NCBI GenBank assembly: GCA_903939845.1
Contig: CAJAIJ010000057.1
Location: 1 to 64,000 of the forward strand
Length of the DNA: 64,000 bases
Direction of reading: 5' to 3'
DNA from: an uncultured Solirubrobacterales bacterium
GTDB lineage: Bacteria; Actinomycetota; Thermoleophilia; Solirubrobacterales; 70-9
In this document: positions 1 to 8,456 of the stretch, piece by piece
Layout of the letters: the number at the start of each line of letters is the position of its first letter
How positions within the stretch are numbered: position 1 is the stretch's first letter
Notes under the pieces: model-generated
Told to the model about the DNA's origin: nothing
Database searches by the model: none
Seen by the model: the letters and a program-made list of their open reading frames with translations, nothing else
Position numbers and translations under genes: made by a program

Positions 1-455
1 CTGCAGGCCATCCTCTTCACGTCCCACTCCCACGGACAGGGGCCGGCCTCATCGAAGTCGTTCATGTCGAAGATGATCCGGCGATCGGGTGCGGCGAAGA
101 GTCCGAAATTCGCGATGTGCGCATCGCCGCAGCCCGTAACCAGAAGGCCGGACCTCGGCTCGCCTGCCAGATCGGCCGCCATGGGTCCGGCGGTCCCCCT
201 GTAGTAGGCGAAAGGCGATTCGAGCATCCGGCCGATCCGGACCGGCACGAGATCCTGGAGACGGTTCCGGTTCTGGTCCTCGATGATCCCGATCGGGTCC
301 CTCGATCCGGGGGCGAAACGGCCGGCTTCGGACCGACCGGCTCTGCTTCGCAACGACTTCCCGAAGGCCAGAGCCTCCTCGCGAGTGGCATTCCTCTTCA
401 GCTCTCCCCCGGCCACTGGGGCGTCTTCTTCTGCAGTCTTTCCCTTTTCGGTCAT
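1..455 (-). CDS. DUF2252 family protein (N-terminal part, cut by window edge)
   Basis: The reverse strand encodes a continuous frame from ATG at 455 to the left edge, so the C-terminal part is missing. About 45 residues in comes RNRLQDLVPVRIGRMLESPF, then YYRGTAGPMAADLA, then GDAHIANFGLF and FDMNDFDEAGPCPWEWDVKR. These are the hallmark blocks of DUF2252, a kinase-like fold family of unknown biochemical role. The start is fixed by an ATGA overlap with the stop of the upstream DUF1461 gene, so the two are probably translationally coupled. The family call is confident; the function is not known. Confidence 0.88.
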   Translation of the reverse strand, partial: MTEKGKTAEEDAPVAGGELKRNATREEALAFGKSLRSRAGRSEAGRFAPGSRDPIGIIEDQNRNRLQDLVPVRIGRMLESPFAYYRGTAGPMAADLAGEPRSGLLVTGCGDAHIANFGLFAAPDRRIIFDMNDFDEAGPCPWEWDVKRMAC

Positions 456-1153
456 CGGGGCATCCTAGACCGACCCGACCACCAGATGACGAAGAGAGCC
501 TGGAGCACCGAGAGCAGCACGAGAGCCCCGGTCGCGGTGATCCAGAATCTCTCCGGATAGAGCCCGATCAAGGTGCTGCCTGTGGGGAAGGTCCAGGTCC
601 CATCTTCGAAGAGGGCTTCATGGAAAAAGGTGAACACTGAATCGAAGGCGAGAGCCGAGACCAGTCCGACCAGGAGGAACGCCCCCAGGGTGAGCCAGGC
701 TCCGACTCGAAGCGGTCGGTTCAGGCGAGCGAGACCGAATCTGTAGAGGATGATCGCGAGGACGATTGCCGAGATCGACCAGGCCACCATCAGGGCCCGA
801 ACCACGCCCCTGACGTCCGACATGTGCGAGACCTCGTCGGCATCGAAGGCCGGAGCGCCCGTCTGAAGACGGGCCTCTTCGAGAATCCGAACGCCCGGAC
901 CGACCGGCCAGATCGAAACGATTCCATCCCTCGCGAGGTCCGATCGCTCACCACCGATGAAGCGAGTCGGCGGATCCGGGAACCCGGGAACGGCGTACTG
1001 GAGTTCTGCGTGCCACGGAATCAGCAGCAGGAGGACCGAGTTGCCGACGATCACCAGGGGGAGAGCGAGGGCGACGGCCACTCGCCACGCCCCCGACCAC
1101 CGACCCCCATCGGCTCCTTCGGACTCGGGCACCTCGGTAGCGGCAGAGCTCAT
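452..1153 (-). CDS. DUF1461 family integral membrane protein
   Basis: A 233-residue protein starting at MSSAATEVPE. A membrane segment near residue 30 is followed by an extracytoplasmic loop and three further hydrophobic segments. The layout and the FFHEALFEDGTWTFP block fit the DUF1461 (TIGR01906-type) membrane family, whose role in actinobacteria is unsettled. An in-frame ATG 66 bases further upstream is possible, but it would add an arginine-rich stretch and approach the divergent SRPBCC gene, so the inner ATG is preferred. The stop overlaps the start of the DUF2252 gene by ATGA. Confidence 0.8.
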   Translation of the reverse strand: MSSAATEVPESEGADGGRWSGAWRVAVALALPLVIVGNSVLLLLIPWHAELQYAVPGFPDPPTRFIGGERSDLARDGIVSIWPVGPGVRILEEARLQTGAPAFDADEVSHMSDVRGVVRALMVAWSISAIVLAIILYRFGLARLNRPLRVGAWLTLGAFLLVGLVSALAFDSVFTFFHEALFEDGTWTFPTGSTLIGLYPERFWITATGALVLLSVLQALFVIWWSGRSRMPR

Positions 1154-1211
1154 CGCCCGCGATCCTATTCGGGCTCGGCCGCAGGCCCTCCCGGGGCGGT
1201 AGCTTTCAGGC

Positions 1212-1646
1212 ATGGCCACTTACAGAACCACAGTCAACAGTCCAATGAGTGCCGAAGAAGCCTTCGACTATCTCGCCGACTTCGGCAACGCCGCCGAATG
1301 GGATGAGAACACCCTCTCGGCCGACTGCCTTGGTGATGACCCGTACCGGGCCGGCGCCAGATACCGCGTTGTAACCGAGTTCGGTGGTCGGACCCTGACC
1401 CTCACCTACGAAACGATCGAGTTCGATCGACCGGAGCGGGTCGTGTTCCGGAGCGATGCCGGGATCTCGACCATTCAGGACACGATCACCTTCCACGAGG
1501 ACGGAACGGGGTCGAGGGTCGATTACGAGGCGAAGATCGACCTGAAGGGTCCGGCCCGCCTGCTGGATCCCCTGTTCAGCCTGATCTTCAAGCGCGTGGG
1601 TGACAGGGCCGCCGAAGGCCTGAGAACGGGCCTCGAGGCGGGATGA
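1212..1646 (+). CDS. SRPBCC family protein (polyketide cyclase/START-like)
   Basis: A 144-residue single-domain protein. The opening beta strand (YRTTVNSPMSAEEAFDYLAD), the VTEFGGRTLTLTYETIEFD core and the C-terminal helix (FKRVGDRAAEGLRTGLE) match the SRPBCC helix-grip fold, which binds hydrophobic ligands. It begins an apparent three-gene operon: its stop overlaps the ATG of the next FAD oxidoreductase (ATGA at 1643-1646). That context suggests a lipid or isoprenoid substrate, but the ligand cannot be read from the sequence. Confidence 0.82.
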   Translation: MATYRTTVNSPMSAEEAFDYLADFGNAAEWDENTLSADCLGDDPYRAGARYRVVTEFGGRTLTLTYETIEFDRPERVVFRSDAGISTIQDTITFHEDGTGSRVDYEAKIDLKGPARLLDPLFSLIFKRVGDRAAEGLRTGLEAG

Positions 1647-2941
1647 GCCCGGCCCCGGCGAGGAGTCAGGTCGTGGTGGTCGGGGCCGGACTCTCCGGAC
1701 TCCGGTGTGCCTCGCTGCTTTCTACCCAGGGCTACGAGACCGTGGTCTTCGAGGCCTCGGACGGGATCGGCGGCAGGGCCCGCACCGACGAGGTCGATGG
1801 TTTCCGCCTCGACCGTGGATTCCAGGTGTTGCTGACTTCCTACCCGGAGGCGAGAGAGGCCTTCGACTACGACCGGCTCGACCTCGGCTCATTCGAGCCG
1901 GGTGCCCTGGTGCGCGATGACGGCGACTTCGCCCCCCTCACCGATCCTCTGCGTCGCCCTGCGGCAATGCTCTCTGCGGCCAGATCACCGGTTGCGACGA
2001 TCAGGGACAAGGCAAGACTCGCCCGACTCCGTTTCGAACTCGCGGGTAAGGACCCGGGCCGGATCGCGGCCGAGCCCCAGGTCCCGACCGGTCTGTATCT
2101 CGAGCAGTTGGGGTTCTCTCGAGCCGTGGTCGAGAACTTCTTCCGACCTTTCTTCGGTGGAGTCCTGATCGATCCAGACCTCGAGACGACGAGTGCCCTC
2201 TTCCAGCTCTACTTCGGTTACTTCTCGACCGGCGATGCGGCTCTGCCGGCAGGGGGCATGGGGGCGCTGTCAGCCCAGCTCGCCGAGCGGCTGCCAGAGG
2301 GATCGATTCGCCTCGAAGTCGAAGTCGCCGAAGTCGGGCAGGGCCGGGTCGTCCTGACCGACGGTTCGGCGATCGAAGCCGACGCAGTGGTCATCGCAAC
2401 TGAAGAGATCGCCGCCGCCGGACTCCTCGGTCGGGACCTTCCGACCGACTCCTCGACCACGACCTGTCTCTATTTCGATGCTCCCGCGGACGATGTCCCC
2501 GATCGCCTGAGGCGCACCCTCCTGCTCTCCGGTGACGATCCCGGTCCGATCAACGAGGTTGCGGTCCCGAGTGCCGTGGCCGAGGCCTACGCTCCGGAGG
2601 GAAGGGCCCTGATCTCGGTGAGCGCGGTCGGACGCGAGGCCATGCGGGGAGATCTGGTCTCCGCGGTGACGGACCAGCTGGCCGAGTGGTTCGGGAGCCC
2701 GGCCGTCGACCGGTGGCGCCTCCTCGGCTCCTACCGGATCGAGAACGCTCTTCCGACCTTCCCGCCCGGCAGGTTCGCTCCCGAGTCGACACCGGCAGAG
2801 GTCGAACCCGGCCTCTTCAGGTGCGGCGACTACATGGAGTCACCGTCGATTCAGGGATCACTGGTCTCGGGACGCCGGGCAGCCGAAGCCGTGGCGGGCT
2901 CGCTCGCACCCAGACTCGAGTCAGGAGCGGCCGTCGGTTGA
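1643..2941 (+). CDS. FAD-dependent amine oxidase/phytoene desaturase-like oxidoreductase
   Basis: A 432-residue protein with an N-terminal Rossmann dinucleotide site (VVVVGAGLSGLRCASLL, then the acidic residue of VVFEASDGIGGRAR) and the DRGFQVLLTSYPEA block seen in protoporphyrinogen-oxidase and phytoene-desaturase-like enzymes. A second FAD contact lies near the C-terminus (LFRCGDYMESPSIQGSLVSG). The gene is coupled to the SRPBCC gene before it (ATGA) and to the DUF2236 gene after it (TTGA). The substrate is unknown; a carotenoid, sterol or other isoprenoid is an inference from the family and the SRPBCC neighbour. Confidence 0.85.
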   Translation: MSPAPARSQVVVVGAGLSGLRCASLLSTQGYETVVFEASDGIGGRARTDEVDGFRLDRGFQVLLTSYPEAREAFDYDRLDLGSFEPGALVRDDGDFAPLTDPLRRPAAMLSAARSPVATIRDKARLARLRFELAGKDPGRIAAEPQVPTGLYLEQLGFSRAVVENFFRPFFGGVLIDPDLETTSALFQLYFGYFSTGDAALPAGGMGALSAQLAERLPEGSIRLEVEVAEVGQGRVVLTDGSAIEADAVVIATEEIAAAGLLGRDLPTDSSTTTCLYFDAPADDVPDRLRRTLLLSGDDPGPINEVAVPSAVAEAYAPEGRALISVSAVGREAMRGDLVSAVTDQLAEWFGSPAVDRWRLLGSYRIENALPTFPPGRFAPESTPAEVEPGLFRCGDYMESPSIQGSLVSGRRAAEAVAGSLAPRLESGAAVG

Positions 2942-3846
2942 GTCCGTTCGACGGCATCCTCGAAGTGCTGGCGCCGGTAGTGCCCGGAAGGGACGGGACC
3001 GATGCCCCGAAAGCGATGGACGTCGATGGGTACTTCCCGGCCGACAGCATGATCCGGAGGCTCCACTCCGAGCGCCTGATCTCTTTCTCGGGTGTGAGGG
3101 CCCTCCTGATGCAGGCCTGCGACCCGCTCGCCGTGGTCGGCTTCGACCGTCACTCGATCCTCTTCGACGATCCCGAAAAACGACTGATCCGGACCGATCG
3201 AATGATGAGCCGGATGTACTTTGGAAGCACCGATCTGGCGCTGGCCACCGGCAGGCAGGTCAAGTCGATGCACGACCGGGTCGCCGGAACGGTCGAGGAG
3301 GACTACGGGCCGATCCCGGCCGGAACCAGCTACTCGGCATCCGACCCTGAGCTGATGCTCTGGACGCTCGCCACCCTGGCCGACTCCGCACTGCTCTACC
3401 GGGAGCGGATCTTCGGCCGAATGGACCCCGATGATCGCGAGGCCTACTGGTCCGATTACCGGAAGATCGGGTCGCTGCTCGGTATGCCCGACGACTCGAT
3501 GCCACGCACCGAGCCCGAACTCCGTGAGTACATCGAGGGAAGGCTCGGCGATGGCTCGCTCTACATCTCACCCGAGATCAGGGATCGAGCCGTTTCGATC
3601 ATCTTCAACCCGCCGTACGGAGGGTGGCTGAAGCTGGTGTTGACGCCGGTGACCGAGGCGGTCAAGTTGAGCTCGGTCGGGTTTTTGCCAGAGGAGATCC
3701 GTGAGCTGTACGGCTTCGGCTGGGATCCGGCGAGAGAGGCGGCACTGGTCACCCTCCTGCTTCAGATCAGGCTGGCACGCAGGGTTTGGCCCGACGTGAT
3801 CGGGATCCATCCTGCCGCGAGGATCCCGGCAGGCCAGACCTTCTGA
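2938..3846 (+). CDS. DUF2236 / MpaB-type oxygenase family protein
   Basis: A 302-residue protein. SFSGVRALLMQACDPLAVVG, the ATGRQVKSMHDRVAG segment and SYSASDPELMLWTLATLADS are the conserved parts of the DUF2236/MpaB family, heme-linked latex-clearing/oxygenase-like proteins. The start taken is TTG at 2938, which overlaps the upstream stop by TTGA. An in-frame ATG at 3016 would be the alternative, but it discards sequence before the first conserved helix. The operon with an FAD oxidoreductase and an SRPBCC protein suggests oxidative lipid or terpenoid chemistry. Confidence 0.8.
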   Translation: MSPFDGILEVLAPVVPGRDGTDAPKAMDVDGYFPADSMIRRLHSERLISFSGVRALLMQACDPLAVVGFDRHSILFDDPEKRLIRTDRMMSRMYFGSTDLALATGRQVKSMHDRVAGTVEEDYGPIPAGTSYSASDPELMLWTLATLADSALLYRERIFGRMDPDDREAYWSDYRKIGSLLGMPDDSMPRTEPELREYIEGRLGDGSLYISPEIRDRAVSIIFNPPYGGWLKLVLTPVTEAVKLSSVGFLPEEIRELYGFGWDPAREAALVTLLLQIRLARRVWPDVIGIHPAARIPAGQTF

Positions 3847-3913
3847 ATCAGTTCGGTCCCGATCGACCCGCTCGTTCGAACGGACTTCCTCCTTTCCGCC
3901 TAGTATCTCCGGC

Positions 3914-4498
3914 ATGAACGAGACCCCTTCGAAGCCCGAAAGCCCTGACTCGAACCCCGACCCGGCCAAGTCCGACACGCCGACCGGGAAGGACTCCGCC
4001 AAGAGTGGCCGTGATCCCAAGGTCGCCTTTCTCGCGGGCGCCGCAGTCCTGCTCGCAATCGTGATCGGTGCCGTCCTCATCTTCGGCGGAGGAACCGCGG
4101 AGGTCGACAACTCCGATCTCGCAACCAAGCCCGTGATCGAGGCCGGCGAGGGCGACCCCCCGACCGAAGTCGTCACCGAGGACATCGTCGAAGGCGAGGG
4201 GCCCGGCGCGAAGGAGGGCGACACCTTGACCGTCCAGTACGTCGGAGCGCTCTTCGAGACCGCCGAGGAGTTCGACGCCTCCTGGGACCGTGGCGAACCG
4301 TTCGACGTGACCCTCGGACAGGGCCAGGTGATTCAGGGCTGGGAGCAAGGTCTGATCGGGATGAAGGCCGGTGGCAGGCGGGAGATAATCATCCCGTCGG
4401 AGCTCGGTTATGGCTCCACCGGCTCACCACCCACGATTCCGCCCGACGCCGCTCTGATCTTCATCGTCGATCTCGAGAAGATCGCCAAGGGCCAATAG
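3914..4498 (+). CDS. Membrane-anchored FKBP-type peptidyl-prolyl cis-trans isomerase
   Basis: A 194-residue protein. A charged, Pro/Ser-rich cytoplasmic tail (residues 1-35) is followed by one hydrophobic anchor (VAFLAGAAVLLAIVIGAVLI) and a C-terminal FKBP domain. The domain shows LTVQYVGALFETAEEFDASW, VIQGWEQGLIGMKAGGRR, IIIPSELGYG and AALIFIVDLEKI, which cover the substrate pocket. It probably assists folding outside the membrane. The spacing to the carbonic anhydrase that follows is only 22 bases, so they may be cotranscribed, but no functional link is evident. Confidence 0.9.
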   Translation: MNETPSKPESPDSNPDPAKSDTPTGKDSAKSGRDPKVAFLAGAAVLLAIVIGAVLIFGGGTAEVDNSDLATKPVIEAGEGDPPTEVVTEDIVEGEGPGAKEGDTLTVQYVGALFETAEEFDASWDRGEPFDVTLGQGQVIQGWEQGLIGMKAGGRREIIIPSELGYGSTGSPPTIPPDAALIFIVDLEKIAKGQ

Positions 4499-4520
4499 GC
4501 CCCGAGCAGACTAGGCAGCG

Positions 4521-5024
4521 ATGCGTGTAATCGAAGCGCTGCTCGCGAACAACCGGGGAATCGCCGAGCATGAGACCGACCAGCATCTGGACGTCCGCCC
4601 CAGCCTCAAACTGGCGATCGTCACCTGCATGGACTCGCGCCTCGACGTATTCCGGGCCCTCGGCCTTCGCGACGGCGAGGCCCACGTCCTGAGGAACGCG
4701 GGCGGGGTGATCACGGACGACATGGTCCGCTCCCTAGCAATCTCCCAGCGCCGGCTCGGAACCGAGCGGATCATGGTCATCCACCACACCGACTGCGGCA
4801 TGCAGACGATCACCGACGACTCCTTCCGGGCCGAGTTGCAGGAGGCGACCGGAGTCGCCCCGTCATTCGCTATCGAGTCGTTCAGCGACGTCGACGCCGA
4901 CGTGCACCAGTCTGTGCTGAGGGTCAGGAAGTCACCGTTCATTCCCCACCGCGATCGGGTCCGGGGCTTCGTCTACGACGTCGATACCCATCTGCTTCGC
5001 GAGGTCACGGTTCCGGAGGACTGA
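4521..5024 (+). CDS. Beta-carbonic anhydrase
   Basis: A 167-residue protein of the short actinobacterial beta class. The zinc site is intact: Cys36-Met-Asp38-Ser-Arg40 and His89-Thr-Asp-Cys92 provide the two Cys, one His and the Asp-Arg dyad. It interconverts CO2 and bicarbonate in the cytoplasm. RNAGGVITDDMVRSLAISQR is the conserved glycine-rich helix start. An SbtA-like bicarbonate permease lies 5.5 kb downstream, though not in the same operon. The short length resembles the Rv1284 type of mycobacteria. Confidence 0.92.
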   Translation: MRVIEALLANNRGIAEHETDQHLDVRPSLKLAIVTCMDSRLDVFRALGLRDGEAHVLRNAGGVITDDMVRSLAISQRRLGTERIMVIHHTDCGMQTITDDSFRAELQEATGVAPSFAIESFSDVDADVHQSVLRVRKSPFIPHRDRVRGFVYDVDTHLLREVTVPED

Positions 5025-5051
5025 GTCCTCGCTCGGCGCGGCGGGAGCCGA

Positions 5052-6467
5052 TCAGGCCGCCAGATGACGAATCGCCCTGTCAGCGGCGTGCCAACCGCAC
5101 ATCCCGTGGACACCCCCACCCGGCGGCGTCGCCTGTGAGCAGATGAACACTCCGGGGATGCCCGTGGAGTAGGGGTCGAGGGTGACCCTGGGTCTGAACA
5201 CGAGCTGTCTTGCCGAATTGGCTCCGACCGCGATGTCGCCGTCCACGTAGTTCTCGTTGTATTCGGGAAACTCGAGGGTCGAGCGGGTGAAGGTCCCGAC
5301 GATCCGCTCCCTGAGGCCAGGCGCGAAACGCTCGATCTGATCGAGGATGGCTCCGGAGGCATCGCCCGGATACCCGGCCGGGACGTGGGCGTATGCCCAG
5401 ACCGGGTGGACATTCCCCTTCGAACGGGAGGGGTCGGCGAGGTATTGCTGGGCGACGAGGACGAAGGGGCGCTCCGGCATCACACCCCGGTTGATCGAGA
5501 GCTCGGCAGCGGCCAGCTCCTCGAAGCTACCGCCGACATGGACCGTCCCCGCCTTCCTGCAGGCTTCGTCCGTCCACGGAACGCCGCCCTCGACCGCGAG
5601 ATCGAGCTTGAAGGAACCCGGCCCGTAACGGTATGCGGAGTAGGCGCTCCTGACCCTCGGGGGCATGCGTGATCCGGCCAGCCCCAGCACACCGGCGGGG
5701 GCGAGGTCGAGCAGGACGATGTCGAAATCCTCCACCTCCGAGAGGTCCGAGACTCTCCGCCCCGTCTCGATCCGCCCCCCCGCCTGCAAGAGGACCGACT
5801 CGAGGGCATCGACCACGGACTGTGACCCGCCCCTCGCCACCGGAAGGCCGAAGGCGTGGCCTGCGGTCACCAGGGCGACCCCGATCGCAGCACTCATCGG
5901 GTCGGTGAGAGGCGAGAACGAGTGCGCCGCTGCACCGCCGAAAAGGGCCCTTGCCCGCTCGGTCCGGAATCTGGCCGCGTACCGGCTCGCCGACTTCAGA
6001 GAAGGCAGCCCGAACCTGGCCAGCCGTAGAGGCTGCTTCGGGAAGTGGACGATCGGTCCGAGGATCTCCTCGCGCAGTCCGGGAAAGGACTTCGAGATCG
6101 AGTCGAAGGAACGACTCCAGGCCGTCCCATCCTCGCCGAGTCCCTCGGCCGTCCGCTCGACCGAACGGACCATCCAGGCAGCCGGCATTTCGTCGAGGGG
6201 GTGGGCCATGTCGACCTCGGGCCACAGCCACTGAAGCCCATGCTGCTCGAGGCCGAGTTGCTCGAAGGCAGGAGATGCGACCCCCATCGGGTGGATCGCC
6301 GCACAGCTGTCGTGGAGCACGCCCGGCAGGGTCAGCTCTGCCGTTCGGGACCCTCCCCCAATGACTTCGGCGGCCTCGATCACGGTCACCTCCACTCCCT
6401 TACGGGCGAGCAGGGCGGCCGCCGTGAGGCCGTTCGGCCCGGACCCGACTACCACGGCCGTGCTCAC
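5052..6467 (-). CDS. NAD(P)/FAD-dependent oxidoreductase, phytoene-desaturase/PYROXD2-like
   Basis: A 471-residue protein beginning VSTAVVVGSGPNGLTAAALL, a classic N-terminal FAD-binding glycine motif, followed by EVTVIEAAEVIGGGSRTAEL. The C-terminal TPPGGGVHGMCGWHAADRAI matches the second FAD contact of phytoene desaturase-like proteins. The GTG start at 6467 has a purine-rich GGGGGG stretch upstream; a longer frame to 6536 would overlap the methyltransferase gene and lacks homology-like sequence. Gene order suggests cotranscription with the upstream methyltransferase. The substrate is unknown. Confidence 0.85.
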   Translation of the reverse strand: MSTAVVVGSGPNGLTAAALLARKGVEVTVIEAAEVIGGGSRTAELTLPGVLHDSCAAIHPMGVASPAFEQLGLEQHGLQWLWPEVDMAHPLDEMPAAWMVRSVERTAEGLGEDGTAWSRSFDSISKSFPGLREEILGPIVHFPKQPLRLARFGLPSLKSASRYAARFRTERARALFGGAAAHSFSPLTDPMSAAIGVALVTAGHAFGLPVARGGSQSVVDALESVLLQAGGRIETGRRVSDLSEVEDFDIVLLDLAPAGVLGLAGSRMPPRVRSAYSAYRYGPGSFKLDLAVEGGVPWTDEACRKAGTVHVGGSFEELAAAELSINRGVMPERPFVLVAQQYLADPSRSKGNVHPVWAYAHVPAGYPGDASGAILDQIERFAPGLRERIVGTFTRSTLEFPEYNENYVDGDIAVGANSARQLVFRPRVTLDPYSTGIPGVFICSQATPPGGGVHGMCGWHAADRAIRHLAA

Positions 6468-6504
6468 CTTCGCGCCCCCCTGGAGTCGGTGCGACCGTTT
6501 CTCA

Positions 6505-7209
6505 TCATGCCTCTCGTGCGCCGTTTCCCGGCGCAAGCCCCTGACGCTTCCGGGCCCTCCCGCTTACGATCGGCCGGGCCACCGGTGGCATCAGGGCTCC
6601 GTCGGAGACATGGGTGATGTCGACATCCCATCCACCGCTCCGAAGCAGCTCCACCGTTCGACGATTGCACTGGCAGCCATCGGCCACCCGCTCCCAGAGT
6701 CCCCGGAGCCGGTCCTGAAGGGCTCCGAGCCAGGACCGGTCGGAGCGGATGTGTTCCATGAAGAGGAGAACTCCATCCGGCTTGAGAACCCGTCCGATCT
6801 CCTTCATCGACTCGTCCGGATCGGGAACCGTGCAGAAGCAGAGAGTGACCACAGCCGTGTCGAAGACCTCATCCCCGAACGGGAGCATCGAGGCCGGGGC
6901 CCGGACGACCTCGCCTTCGAGGTTCACCTGCCCGAGGCGGTCTCGCAGGATCGCGGCCTTGTGGCGATCCGGCTCGACCAGAACCAGTCGCTCCACCAGG
7001 TCCCGGTCGTAGTGACGGACGTTGAGTCCCGTTCCGGCTCCTACCTCCAGGACCGCTCCCCCTGCCTCGGCCAACAGGACCTCGCGGCTGCGGGAGAGTC
7101 CGCTCCGCTCGCCCCACCAGAGGATCGGGTCGTAAAGCCGGGCCGAGAGTGCCGAACCCGGCACCCTGTCGGCTTCTGCCTCGGCCTCCTGAAGGGATGG
7201 GTGGCTCAT
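6505..7209 (-). CDS. Class I SAM-dependent methyltransferase
   Basis: A 234-residue protein. Motif I is AVLEVGAGTGLNVRHY, the acidic residue after strand 2 is in LVLVEPDRHKA, and the post-motif blocks are FDTAVVTLCFCTVPD and EIGRVLKPDGVLLFMEHIR. This pattern is typical of the Methyltransf_11 group, including METTL7/phospholipid methyltransferase-like proteins. The C-terminal CNRRTVELLRSGGW segment fits that subgroup. It lies 11 bases downstream of the osmC stop on the same strand and upstream of the FAD oxidoreductase. Confidence 0.87.
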   Translation of the reverse strand: MSHPSLQEAEAEADRVPGSALSARLYDPILWWGERSGLSRSREVLLAEAGGAVLEVGAGTGLNVRHYDRDLVERLVLVEPDRHKAAILRDRLGQVNLEGEVVRAPASMLPFGDEVFDTAVVTLCFCTVPDPDESMKEIGRVLKPDGVLLFMEHIRSDRSWLGALQDRLRGLWERVADGCQCNRRTVELLRSGGWDVDITHVSDGALMPPVARPIVSGRARKRQGLAPGNGAREA

Positions 7210-7219
7210 CCCCTTCGTT

Positions 7220-7744
7220 TCAGTCCTTGATCTCGAGGTGGGTCCTGAGCTCGATCGGGTTCTTGATGCAGAAGGCTCCGGGACACCTCTCGTCGGAATC
7301 GATCTTGATCTGCTCGAGGACCTCGGCGTCGGCGTCGGCGTCGACTTCGAGGTACCAGTCGATGCCTTCGACCGGCGGCAGATCTCCGACCCCGAGCGCC
7401 CGGCTCATGTTCATCTCGGTCCTGACCCTGGCCCTGAGGGATCGAAGCTCGACTCCCTTCATTGCGGCCTCCTGGGCGTAGGTCATCGCGAAACATGCGA
7501 TCCCGCCCCAGAAGCAGTAAGCAAGGGGGTTAGGGGCCGAGCCGGTGCCGCCCATGTGAGGCGGATAGTCGGCCTCGAAGGTCACGGATCCGCCGCTCGG
7601 AAGGGGGATCTCGGTGGTGAACTGGACAGCCCCTTCGGAGGTCTGCCACTCCCCGTCGAATGCGACCGGCTGGGTGGCAGAGACGGGATCCTGTCGTGCC
7701 GCCTCGGCGGTCTCGGTGACGGCTTCCACGTTGACGTTGTGCAT
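7220..7744 (-). CDS. OsmC family protein
   Basis: A 174-residue protein starting MHNVNVEAVTETAE. The central GGTGSAPNPLAYCFWGGIAC block and the C-terminal DERCPGAFCIKNPIEL carry the two cysteines used for peroxidatic thiol chemistry in OsmC/Ohr proteins. It would detoxify hydroperoxides or act on related sulfur substrates in the cytosol. It is divergently transcribed from a DoxX gene, and a strong palindrome lies between them. A much longer frame runs upstream past the DoxX gene but is non-coding in character. Confidence 0.88.
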   Translation of the reverse strand: MHNVNVEAVTETAEAARQDPVSATQPVAFDGEWQTSEGAVQFTTEIPLPSGGSVTFEADYPPHMGGTGSAPNPLAYCFWGGIACFAMTYAQEAAMKGVELRSLRARVRTEMNMSRALGVGDLPPVEGIDWYLEVDADADAEVLEQIKIDSDERCPGAFCIKNPIELRTHLEIKD

Positions 7745-7855
7745 CTTCGCTCCTTGGGGATGGGTTGCTGGCGTCCACCCAAGGCTACGGGACGCCCGAA
7801 TCTCCCGACCCGGCGTTCGACATCTCGTCGGACAGGGGTGATACCTTTCCGCTTT

Positions 7856-7872
7856 ACTTACTTTCCGTAAGT
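7856..7872. promoter_or_regulatory. Palindromic operator between osmC-like and doxX genes
   Basis: ACTTAC-TTTCC-GTAAGT is a perfect 6-bp inverted repeat with a 5-bp spacer, located 112 bp upstream of the OsmC start and 95 bp upstream of the DoxX start. Its shape resembles sites bound by HxlR/MarR-type redox regulators that control quinone- and electrophile-stress genes. The regulator itself is not encoded next to it, so the assignment is inferred from position and symmetry. Confidence 0.6.
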
Positions 7873-7966
7873 GCCTGCCTCGCCGGTAACGACCCGCGTC
7901 TCGTGAGGGTAGGGACCGGAGAGGGACAGAGACGAACCAACGAAACGAATACAAGGAGGGGTCCAT

Positions 7967-8377
7967 ATGGACATTGTTTTTCTGGCTGCCCGAGTGCTGT
8001 TCGCGGTGATCTTCATCGCAAGCGGCATCGGTCACTTCGCAAACCGCAAGCAGATGGCCGAGTACGCGGCCGCGATGGGCGCCCCGGCCCCCGGAGCCGG
8101 AGTTCTGGTCACCGGAGCGATGATCCTCGCCGGCGGACTGATGATCCTGCTCGGTATCTGGGGTGACCTCGGTGCCCTGCTCCTGGTCGCGTTCCTGCTG
8201 CCGACGAGCTTCATCATGCACGCCTTCTGGAAGCACGAGGATCCTCAGATGGCCCAGGCCGAGCAGGTCTCGTTCCTGAAGAACATCTCCCTCAGTGGTG
8301 GAGCGCTGGCCTTCTTCTGGCTGTTCGTGGAATACGGAAGCGATTTGCCGATCACGATCACGGGACCGCTCTTCTAG
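7967..8377 (+). CDS. DoxX family membrane protein
   Basis: A 136-residue protein with four hydrophobic segments. LAARVLFAVIFIASGIGHF at the N-terminus and the YAAAMGAPAPGAGVLVTGAM block are the signature of the DoxX family. It has a good AAGGAGG ribosome site 8 bases before the ATG. DoxX proteins often partner with oxidative or electrophile-stress enzymes, in line with the divergent OsmC gene and shared operator. The molecular activity is not established. Confidence 0.88.
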   Translation: MDIVFLAARVLFAVIFIASGIGHFANRKQMAEYAAAMGAPAPGAGVLVTGAMILAGGLMILLGIWGDLGALLLVAFLLPTSFIMHAFWKHEDPQMAQAEQVSFLKNISLSGGALAFFWLFVEYGSDLPITITGPLF

Positions 8378-8399
8378 GGGTCCCGGACGGCGTGAACGG

Positions 8400-8432
8400 G
8401 GCGGCCGCCCGCTCTCGGGCATGGCGGCCGCC
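8400..8432. terminator. Bidirectional hairpin between convergent genes
   Basis: GGCGGCCGCC occurs twice (8400-8409 and 8423-8432) with a 13-base loop, forming a very stable 10-bp stem between the ends of the convergent DoxX and DUF1295 genes. No long T-run follows, so it may act as a bidirectional stem-only terminator. Confidence 0.6.
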
Positions 8433-8456
8433 TCACCTCCGTCGATCCCTGTTTGC

